A stretch of DNA of 6,986 nt from an uncultured bacterium. Its GTDB lineage: Bacteria; Chloroflexota; Anaerolineae; JACIWP01. The notes beneath the pieces are model-generated. The model did no database searches. It saw only the letters and a list, made by a program, of their open reading frames with translations, and was not told the origin of the DNA. Position numbers and translations under genes: made by a program. Numbering within the stretch: position 1 is the first letter of the stretch; each line of letters starts with the position of its first letter. Shown piece by piece: positions 1-4,838 of this stretch. The stretch lies in NCBI GenBank assembly GCA_903872005.1, contig CAIQJD010000785.1, forward strand, positions 1 to 6,986, read 5' to 3'.

Positions 1-1112
1 CGCGTCCCGTCAATGTAGAGGCGCATTCCATCATCCACACGCCCGAAGAAGCGGTAGCGGCCGGCGAAGAAGTAGAGCGCGCGCGTCCAGCGCGCCGAGA
101 AATGGTCGCGCGGGATGCGCCCATCGGGGGATCCATCATCCCAATCGAAGTCAATGCCCATATCGGTGCGGACGAAGGTCGGCGCGCCGGCCAGGGTCTG
201 GTTGGCGAAGTATTCGCCGCGCCAGTAGCGCAACGCGTCGGGCGTCGGCGTGGGCGCCGGCGGCGTGGCGCTGATCGGCCCCCACGAGAGCCGCGCCAGG
301 GCATAGCCGGTATTCTCGTAGTACTCCATGACGATGGCGTGATTGCCGGCGCTCATGTCCCAGTCGGCGCTGAAGGTGCTGATGGCCTGATCGCGCCACT
401 GATTGATGAGCAGCATCCCATCCACGTACAAGCGCACGCCGTCATCGGCCGAGACGACGAAGCGGTAGCGGCCGGCGGTGAAGGGCAGCGTCCGCGTCCA
501 GCGCGCCGAGAAGCCATTGACCGGGATCATCGCATCCGGCGAGCCATTGCCCCAATCGAAATCTACAGCCGGGTCGTTACGCACCAGCGTGGGCGCGCCG
601 GCAAGCTGCATATTGGCGAAGTACTCGCCGCGCCAGCCGACGGCCATCTCGTCCCCCACATGCTCCCACCAGAAGCGCGCCAGCGCGCCCGACGAGCGCT
701 CGTAGTATTCTACCCGCAGGCTGTGCGCGCCGGCCGTGAGGAGCCGATCCACCGAATACACCGTAGCTGCCTGGTCGTGCCACTGATCCAGGATCAGCGC
801 ATTATCCAGATAGACCCGGATGCCGTCATCCGCCTCTACATTGAAGCGATACCGGCCGCCGTCGAAGGTCACGCTGCGCGTCCAGCGCACCGAGAACTCA
901 TCGGCCGGCAGGCGCGAGTCCGGCGAGCCGTCGCCCCAGTTGAAGTTGATCGAGCTGTCGGTGCGCGTCCAGGTGGGCACGCCCGACAGTGAGATATTGT
1001 TGAAGTATTCGCCTTTCCACCCCGTGCTATCGGCCAGAGCCGGCGCCGGCAGAGCCGCCAGCACGAAGATCAGGAAGGCAAGCGCCGCCTTGAGAATTCG
1101 TCGCGTCTTCAT
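1..1112 (-). CDS. Secreted protein with tandem PA14 domains (partial, C-terminus outside window)
   Basis: An open frame with no stop runs from an ATG at 1112 down to the left edge (370 codons), so the gene is 3'-truncated by the window. Residues 1-27 look like a Sec signal peptide: MKTRR, a hydrophobic stretch at about 8-20, then a small-residue site near ALA-D. Three similar units follow at about residues 33-150, 160-279 and 297-370 (the last is cut). Each opens with (K/R)GEYF, then (N/D)W..GSPD, F-S-(V/A)-RWTR, GRYRF and a DDG-(I/V/M)-R-(V/L)-Y acidic motif. This pattern is typical of PA14, a beta-barrel domain found in glycosidases, adhesins and toxins that often binds carbohydrate. A Pro/Thr linker (PPAPTPTPD) separates units 2 and 3. 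The product is probably exported and binds glycans or surfaces. Any enzymatic domain would lie beyond the window, so the overall function is unknown. The gene is divergent from trpB2. Confidence 0.87.
   Translation of the reverse strand, partial: MKTRRILKAALAFLIFVLAALPAPALADSTGWKGEYFNNISLSGVPTWTRTDSSINFNWGDGSPDSRLPADEFSVRWTRSVTFDGGRYRFNVEADDGIRVYLDNALILDQWHDQAATVYSVDRLLTAGAHSLRVEYYERSSGALARFWWEHVGDEMAVGWRGEYFANMQLAGAPTLVRNDPAVDFDWGNGSPDAMIPVNGFSARWTRTLPFTAGRYRFVVSADDGVRLYVDGMLLINQWRDQAISTFSADWDMSAGNHAIVMEYYENTGYALARLSWGPISATPPAPTPTPDALRYWRGEYFANQTLAGAPTFVRTDMGIDFDWDDGSPDGRIPRDHFSARWTRALYFFAGRYRFFGRVDDGMRLYIDGT
3..1016 (-). repeat. Three tandem PA14-coding units
   Basis: The units cover about 1016-663, 635-276 and 224-3. 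Near-identical 20-base blocks encoding F-S-(A/V)-RWTR lie at 82-101, 493-512 and 877-896. Their spacing is 411 and 384 bases, both multiples of three, equal to 137 and 128 codons. The longer period comes from the Pro/Thr linker. This indicates in-frame domain duplication. Confidence 0.85.
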
Positions 1113-1119
1113 TTCCTTG

Positions 1120-1125
1120 CCTCCT
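1120..1125 (-). promoter_or_regulatory. Ribosome binding site of the PA14 gene
   Basis: On the minus strand AGGAGG lies 7 bases before the ATG at 1112. This, together with the signal peptide that begins directly at that Met, fixes the start. Confidence 0.85.
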
Positions 1126-1269
1126 ATCATGGCCCCTGCGGGCTGATGATGGATGATGTCTCGTTCATCTGATGAGACGAAGATGGTAGAGGAAAAGTTC
1201 CGCGCCAGGAGCGCCGCTCGCTGCGGCGCCGGTTCCGCTTCCCAACCCGCAAGGGATCTATACGTCCCA

Positions 1270-1286
1270 TGTGTCGCCGCGACACA
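1270..1286. promoter_or_regulatory. Perfect 7-bp-arm dyad, possible operator
   Basis: TGTGTCG and CGACACA flank a CCG centre. The site lies between two divergent genes, about 45 bp upstream of the -35 box of the T-box promoter and next to weak minus-strand -10 candidates. Binding by a dimeric regulator is an inference only. Confidence 0.3.
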
Positions 1287-1331
1287 CGTATGATACACAA
1301 TTTCGCGGCGGGAGGACGTACAGCACGCGAT

Positions 1332-1360
1332 TTGACATGCCGGCGCTTCTGTGGTATAAA
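1332..1360 (+). promoter_or_regulatory. Sigma-70-type promoter of the T-box/trpB2 transcript
   Basis: TTGACA (1332-1337) and TATAAA (1355-1360) are separated by exactly 17 bases. The predicted transcription start is near A1367, just before the T-box Stem I, leaving a leader of about 443 nt before trpB2. Confidence 0.88.
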
Positions 1361-1465
1361 CCTCGCAATTGAACAGCCGCAAAGACTGTGAACAGGACTA
1401 GTAGGCTTCTTGGCGAGGCTCAGAGAGTCGGGGATTGGTGTGAACCCGACGCCGGCGCAGATGCT

Positions 1466-1471
1466 GAATGG
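1466..1471 (+). promoter_or_regulatory. T-box specifier loop with UGG codon
   Basis: GAA (1466-1468) is followed directly by TGG (1469-1471) and then GCCTGGGAG, the usual place and spacing of the specifier triplet on the 3' side of Stem I. UGG reads tryptophan, agreeing with the downstream tryptophan synthase gene and with the C in the UGGC acceptor-pairing bulge. Confidence 0.9.
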
Positions 1472-1546
1472 GCCTGGGAGTTGCCCCGCAGAACACCCAT
1501 GTGGTAAGTAGGCGAGGCCGGGGACGCCGCCGTTATAGGGCCGAGG

Positions 1547-1673
1547 GTATCGGAGTGCTACGCTGCATTCCCGCACCTGCGAACGAGTGAGGCTGGCTTC
1601 TTGGGGCAACAACCCCGCCTTCGTGGCGGGGTTTTCTGTTTCTCGGCCCAGGCATCTCCTGTGTATCGGAGTG
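1547..1673 (+). repeat. 11-bp direct repeat before each terminator module
   Basis: GTATCGGAGTG occurs at 1547-1557 and again at 1663-1673, 116 bases apart. Each copy is followed by AACGAG (1582-1587; 1683-1688) and then by a UGGC-containing antiterminator candidate and a terminator. The order of elements is the same in both copies, which suggests a partial duplication inside the T-box leader. Confidence 0.65.
1590..1641 (+). terminator. First (upstream) terminator with competing antiterminator-like fold
   Basis: Terminator: CCCCGCC (1613-1619), loop TTCGT, GGCGGGG (1625-1631), then TTTTCTGTTT (1632-1641). This is a strong 7-bp GC stem with a U-rich tail. Competing fold: AGGC (1590-1593) with GCCT (1617-1620) and GGGG (1603-1606) with CCCC (1613-1616), leaving a bulge of 9 bases at 1594-1602 that starts UGGC. 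This copies the T-box antiterminator plan, but the bulge lacks the canonical ACC and is two bases longer. An alternative is that the hairpin serves only as a stem III-like structure or a constitutive attenuator. Confidence 0.7.
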
Positions 1674-1686
1674 AGCCAGTCTAACG

Positions 1687-1746
1687 AGGGTGGCACCACG
1701 GGTAAAGACATCTCCCGTCCCTTTGGGGGGAGATGTCTGTTTATTT
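1687..1746 (+). terminator. Canonical T-box antiterminator/terminator of trpB2
   Basis: Antiterminator: AGGG (1687-1690) pairs with CCCT (1719-1722) and ACGGG (1698-1702) with CCCGT (1714-1718), leaving the 7-base bulge UGGCACC (1691-1697). Terminator: AGACATCTCCC (1706-1716) pairs perfectly with GGGAGATGTCT (1728-1738), with possible extra CCC/GGG pairing in the loop, followed by GTTTATTT. The two folds are mutually exclusive because they share 1714-1722. Confidence 0.92.
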
Positions 1747-1809
1747 CCCGGCGGCCCGACCGCCCCATACAGACGAATCACAGACTGACTCAAACACAGG
1801 AGGCTCACC

Positions 1810-3183
1810 ATGTCTGACAACTATCGCAGCGAAACCAGAATCCACCTCTCCGAGCGTGACCTGCCGACGCAGTGGTATAACATCGCCCCGCACCTGAATC
1901 GCCCGCTGGATCCGCCGCGCCACCCGGCGACCGGCGCAATCCTGGGGCCGGCCGACCTGACGCCCCTCTTCCCTGTGGCCCTGCTGGAACAGGAAATGTC
2001 CCCCGACCCGTTCATCAAGATCCCGGATGAAGTACTGGACGTTTTGAGCATGTGGCGGCCGACGCCCCTGGTGCGCGCGCACCGCCTGGAAAAGGCGTTG
2101 GGCACGCCGGCGCGCATCTACTTCAAGAACGAGAGCGTCAGCCCGGTGGGCAGCCACAAGGCCAACACCGCCGTGCCGCAAGCCTACTACAACAAGAAAG
2201 AAGGCGTCAAGCGCCTGGTGACCGAGACCGGCGCCGGCCAGTGGGGCAGCGCCCTGTCCATGGCCTGCGACTTCTACGGCATGGAATGCAAGGTCTACAT
2301 GGTCAAGGTCAGCTATCAGCAGAAGCCCTATCGGCGCATGGTGATGGAAACCTACGGCGCGAAAGTCACCCCCAGCCCCTCCCAAGAGACCAACGCCGGC
2401 CGCACCGTCCTGGCGCAGGACCCCAATCACCTGGGCACCCTCGGCATCGCCATCAGCGAAGCCGTTGAAATCGTCGGCGGCGACCCGCAATCGCACTACG
2501 CGCTGGGCAGCGTGCTCAACCACGTCCTCTTGCACCAGACCATCATCGGCGAAGAAGCCATCCGCCAAATGAAGCTGGTGGACGATTACCCCGACGTCGT
2601 GATCGGCTGCGTCGGCGGCGGCTCCAACTTCGGCGGCATCTCCTTCCCCTTCTTGCGCGGCAAGCTGACCGAGGGCAAGAAGACGCGCGTCATCGCCGTA
2701 GAGCCGTCGGCCTGCCCCTCGCTCACGAAGGGCGTCTATGCCTACGACTTCGGCGACGGCATCGGTCTGGGGCCGATGGTGAAGATGTACACCCTGGGCC
2801 ATGACTTCATGCCTTCGGGCATCCACGCCGGCGGCCTGCGCTATCACGGCATGGCGCCGCTGGTCAGCGAGCTTTTCGACGAAGGCCACATCGAAGCCGT
2901 CGCCTATGGTCAGACCGAGTGCTTCGAGGCCGCCTTGACCTTCGCCCGGACGGAAGGGATCATCCCGGCGCCAGAATCTTCCCACGCCATCCGCGCCGCG
3001 ATTGATGAAGCGCTGCGGGCCAAAGAAGCCGGCAAGCAGACGACGATCCTCTTCAACCTCAGCGGCCATGGCCACTTCGACTTGGCCGCTTACGACAGCT
3101 ATCTGCACGGCGGCCTGAGCAATCACGAGCATCCGCAAGCCGCGATTGACAGCGCCTTGCAGAACCTGCCTAAAGTGAAGTAG
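1810..3183 (+). CDS. trpB: Tryptophan synthase beta chain, TrpB2 type
   Basis: This 457-residue PLP enzyme joins indole and L-serine to give L-tryptophan in the cytoplasm. The TrpB2 subgroup (COG1350) is shown by an N-terminal extension (PTQWYNIAPHL at about 19-29, then a Pro-rich stretch) that is absent from ordinary TrpB. The PLP lysine is K117 in GSHKANT. The likely catalytic glutamate is E139 in LVTETGAGQWG. The phosphate-binding loop is GGGSN at 269-273, and the C-terminal cofactor motif is LSGHGHFD at 417-424, where TrpB1 has a SGRGDKD-like sequence. AGGAGG at 1798-1803, 6 bases before the ATG, supports the start. No trpA or other trp gene lies alongside, and the gene is followed by its own terminator. 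TrpB2 proteins often lack the surfaces for TrpA, so use of free indole (salvage) is plausible. Expression should rise on tryptophan starvation through the T-box. Confidence 0.95.
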   Translation: MSDNYRSETRIHLSERDLPTQWYNIAPHLNRPLDPPRHPATGAILGPADLTPLFPVALLEQEMSPDPFIKIPDEVLDVLSMWRPTPLVRAHRLEKALGTPARIYFKNESVSPVGSHKANTAVPQAYYNKKEGVKRLVTETGAGQWGSALSMACDFYGMECKVYMVKVSYQQKPYRRMVMETYGAKVTPSPSQETNAGRTVLAQDPNHLGTLGIAISEAVEIVGGDPQSHYALGSVLNHVLLHQTIIGEEAIRQMKLVDDYPDVVIGCVGGGSNFGGISFPFLRGKLTEGKKTRVIAVEPSACPSLTKGVYAYDFGDGIGLGPMVKMYTLGHDFMPSGIHAGGLRYHGMAPLVSELFDEGHIEAVAYGQTECFEAALTFARTEGIIPAPESSHAIRAAIDEALRAKEAGKQTTILFNLSGHGHFDLAAYDSYLHGGLSNHEHPQAAIDSALQNLPKVK

Positions 3184-3201
3184 CCCGACCCCCATCCACA
3201 G

Positions 3202-3231
3202 AGCCTGGCGCCGCGATGGACAAACCAGGCT
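3202..3231 (+). other. Small hairpin after trpB2
   Basis: AGCCTGG (3202-3208) pairs with CCAGGCT (3225-3231) across a 16-base loop, between the trpB2 stop and the strong terminator. It has no U-rich tail. It may only protect the 3' end or be incidental. Confidence 0.35.
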
Positions 3232-3233
3232 GA

Positions 3234-3274
3234 ATGGACGCCGCCGCGGAAAAATCGCGGCGGCGTCCATGTTT
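3234..3274 (+). terminator. Strong intrinsic terminator of trpB2
   Basis: ATGGACGCCGCCGCG (3234-3248) and CGCGGCGGCGTCCAT (3256-3270) form a perfect 15-bp stem around a 7-base loop (GAAAAAT), followed by only GTTT. The very stable stem lies 50 bases after the trpB2 stop and just before the next promoter. The short T run makes the efficiency uncertain. Confidence 0.8.
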
Positions 3275-3323
3275 CGGCGGCCGGCGCGCCGCCCCACCGG
3301 TTGGATCCCTCTCACCCCCAATC

Positions 3324-3336
3324 GTCAACTGTTGAC
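3324..3336. promoter_or_regulatory. Dyad overlapping the -35 box, candidate operator
   Basis: GTCAAC-T-GTTGAC is a perfect 6-bp-arm dyad with a one-base centre. Its right arm covers five of the six bases of the -35 hexamer. A repressor bound here would block polymerase. The regulator is not in the window, and short dyads can arise by chance. Confidence 0.4.
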
Positions 3337-3360
3337 ACTCCCCGGCCGCGATGCTATAAT
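3332..3360 (+). promoter_or_regulatory. Fully consensus sigma-70-type promoter of the hydrolase operon
   Basis: TTGACA (3332-3337) and TATAAT (3355-3360) are separated by 17 bases, with a TG one base before the -10 box (extended -10). The predicted start near A3367 gives a leader of about 35 nt. Such a perfect promoter would be strong unless repressed. Confidence 0.92.
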
Positions 3361-3401
3361 GGCCGCATACCAGACTTCACATCGCGTGGGAGGCAAAGAG
3401 C

Positions 3402-4778
3402 ATGGGAACCCTGAGAGCCGGCGTCGGGCGCGCCTACGTCAACCCGCCCGTGGGGACCGAGATGGTCGGTTGGGGGATGCGTAAGGGCCTGTCCATCGGC
3501 GTGCACGACTTCCTGCAATGCCGGGCTGTCGTCCTCTCCGACGACCAGACCAGCGTCGCCATCGTGGCCCTCGATTCGGCCGGCGTCACGCCGGAGATCA
3601 TGGCCGTCGCGCGCGCGCAGGTCGCCGCGCTGACCGACATCCCGCCGGCCAACATCCTGGTTAACTGCGCCCACACCCACAGCAGCCCCTCTACCCTGGC
3701 CGGCTATTACGCCGCGAATCTGACGCCGGCCCACGCCAAATTCCTGGAGCTGCTGCCCTACTACATTGCCGGCGCCATCGCCGAAGCCTGGCATCGGCGC
3801 CGGCCGGCGCGCATCGGCGCGGCAAGCACCCTAGTCCCCAACGTCTCGGTGAACCGGCGCGATCCCAAGCTGCCGGTGGACCCGGAACTGGCCGTGATCC
3901 GCATTGACGACGACGCCGGCCGGCCCATGGCCTGCCTCGCCAACTTCGCCTGCCACGCCACCATGGTCGGGCCGCACGACCTGGAATGGACCGCGGACTG
4001 GCCGGGCTATCTGGCGCGGGCCGTCGAAGAGGCCATCCCCGGCTGCGCCTGCCTCTTCTTGCAGGGCGCGGAAGGCGACATCCATCCCTGGGACAACTAC
4101 TTCGGCAACGAGCATCCCCAATACCCCGACGGCTACGATTCGGCCGAGCGCCTGGGTCGGGCCGTCGCCGGCGCGGCCGCCGGCCTCTTCTACCAGATCA
4201 AAGGCGACTCGGACGCGACCCTCGCGACGGCTACCTCCGTGCTCGCCCTGCCGCCCCGCCCCATCTCCTGGAGCGCCGCAGAGGCCGAAGCCTATCTGGC
4301 CCACGTCCAGGCAACCTACAAGCCCTATCCCGGCCTCTTCGTGCCCGACGATTGCCCGGCCTGCATGTCAGCGCAACGCTACTGGGAGACCTATCTCCTA
4401 TCGGGGGCACGCTCCGAAGCCAACTTCGCCCGCAACCATCCGGCCAGCGTCGCCGCCGAGCTGAACGTCGTCCGCATCAACGACATCCTCCTGGCGACCA
4501 ATCCGGGCGAGCTTTTCAGCGGCCTGGGCATGCAGATCAAGCGCCAGAGTCCGGCGGCGCGCACGCTGGTACTGAGCATCACCAACAACTGGATGGGCTA
4601 CATCCCCACCCGCGACGCCGCCGAAGCCGTCCTTTCCATGCCCCTGGCCGAATTCCTGGACTCCGTCAAGAACCGCCGGCACTACGGCGCGACGACCACC
4701 ACCAAAGTCGGGCCGGCCGCCGGCGAAATGGTCGTCGCCGAAACGCTGCGCCTGGCTAACCAACTGTTCGGGCGCTAG
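3402..4778 (+). CDS. Neutral/alkaline ceramidase-fold hydrolase, short cytoplasmic form
   Basis: This 458-residue protein resembles the N-terminal domain of neutral/alkaline non-lysosomal ceramidases (PF04734), zinc amidases that cleave N-acyl sphingosine. Matching zinc-site motifs are HTHSSP (H91, H93), CHATM (H185), NPGELFS (E370) and NNWMGYIPTR (Y400). NRRDP at 151-155 also fits. The bacterial ceramidase loop GDxSPN, which carries the nucleophilic serine, reads GDIHPW here (225-230), so the serine position is H228. There is no signal peptide, and the C-terminal immunoglobulin-like domain of true ceramidases is absent. It is thus better called a ceramidase-like metal hydrolase of unknown substrate; an amide or ester bond is likely. 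The start is supported by GGGAGG at 3388-3393, 8 bases upstream. It is the first gene after the consensus promoter and is followed 60 bases later by a deacylase gene. Confidence 0.82.
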   Translation: MGTLRAGVGRAYVNPPVGTEMVGWGMRKGLSIGVHDFLQCRAVVLSDDQTSVAIVALDSAGVTPEIMAVARAQVAALTDIPPANILVNCAHTHSSPSTLAGYYAANLTPAHAKFLELLPYYIAGAIAEAWHRRRPARIGAASTLVPNVSVNRRDPKLPVDPELAVIRIDDDAGRPMACLANFACHATMVGPHDLEWTADWPGYLARAVEEAIPGCACLFLQGAEGDIHPWDNYFGNEHPQYPDGYDSAERLGRAVAGAAAGLFYQIKGDSDATLATATSVLALPPRPISWSAAEAEAYLAHVQATYKPYPGLFVPDDCPACMSAQRYWETYLLSGARSEANFARNHPASVAAELNVVRINDILLATNPGELFSGLGMQIKRQSPAARTLVLSITNNWMGYIPTRDAAEAVLSMPLAEFLDSVKNRRHYGATTTTKVGPAAGEMVVAETLRLANQLFGR

Positions 4779-4785
4779 ACCGCTG

Positions 4786-4820
4786 TAAACTTCGGAAGTC
4801 TCTCAGACTTCCGAAGTTTA
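4786..4820. repeat. Perfect 16-bp inverted repeat with nested palindromes
   Basis: TAAACTTCGGAAGTCT (4786-4801) and AGACTTCCGAAGTTTA (4805-4820) pair perfectly around CTC. Each arm is itself a near-palindrome (ACTTC-N-GAAGT at 4789-4799 and 4807-4817), giving four alternating half-sites. It is AT-richer than its surroundings and has no T tail, so it is a poor terminator. It lies between two genes of the operon, 7 bases before the next ribosome site. It may be a copy of a dispersed palindromic repeat, an RNA-stabilising hairpin or a regulator site. Confidence 0.85.
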
Positions 4821-4838
4821 GGATCGCAGGAGGCACGC

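Larger units (their letters stand above)
1113..1331. other. Divergent intergenic region with two dyads
   Basis: No coding gene is supported here. On the minus strand it carries the 5' leader of the PA14 gene. It contains a GC-rich hairpin (GCGCCGC 1211-1217 / GCGGCGC 1223-1229) and a dyad TGTGTCG-CCG-CGACACA at 1270-1286. For the minus-strand gene I see only weak -10 candidates (TATCAT at 1295-1290, TATAGA at 1262-1257), and neither has a good -35 at the right distance, so no promoter is called. Confidence 0.5.
1367..1746 (+). ncRNA. T-box riboswitch, tRNA-Trp type, upstream of trpB2
   Basis: All main T-box elements are visible. The Stem I entry has GUGAACAGGA and AGUA (1400-1403), which with GAA (1466-1468) forms the specifier-loop S-turn. 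The distal part has AGAGAG, then a helix GTCGGG (1427-1432)/CCCGAC (1445-1450) closing a GGUGUGAA-type apical loop. The codon after GAA is UGG (1469-1471). A stem IIA/B-like region with GTAGG and CCGTTA follows at about 1507-1537. A stem III-like hairpin (1552-1558 with 1565-1571, one G-U pair) comes next. The canonical T-box bulge UGGCACC is at 1691-1697. Known mechanism: uncharged cognate tRNA pairs its anticodon with the specifier and its NCCA end with UGGN, which stabilises the antiterminator. Here N is C, matching the G73 discriminator of bacterial tRNA-Trp. Oddly, a second terminator module lies inside the leader. Confidence 0.95.

Noticed and set aside
102..992. Long plus-strand open frame opposite the PA14 gene
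   Set aside because: It is antisense to a minus-strand frame with a signal peptide, ribosome site and three recognisable domain repeats. Its own translation is Arg/Ala-rich and low in family-like features.
1404..1604. GGCTTCTTGG present twice (1404-1413 and 1595-1604)
   Set aside because: One copy is in Stem I and one in the upstream antiterminator bulge. Being in the same orientation they cannot pair, and a 10-base match by itself is weak, so it is not used as evidence for duplication.
1127..1820. Minus- and plus-strand open frames across the trpB2 leader
   Set aside because: The region is explained as promoter plus structured T-box RNA; the frames cross its helices and show no domain.
1741..3321. 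526-codon minus-strand open frame opposite trpB2
   Set aside because: High-GC shadow frame. The plus strand encodes a clear TrpB2 with all catalytic motifs.
4786..4820. The 16-bp inverted repeat as an intrinsic terminator
   Set aside because: No T run follows on the plus strand, and a ribosome site and gene of the same apparent operon come directly after it.
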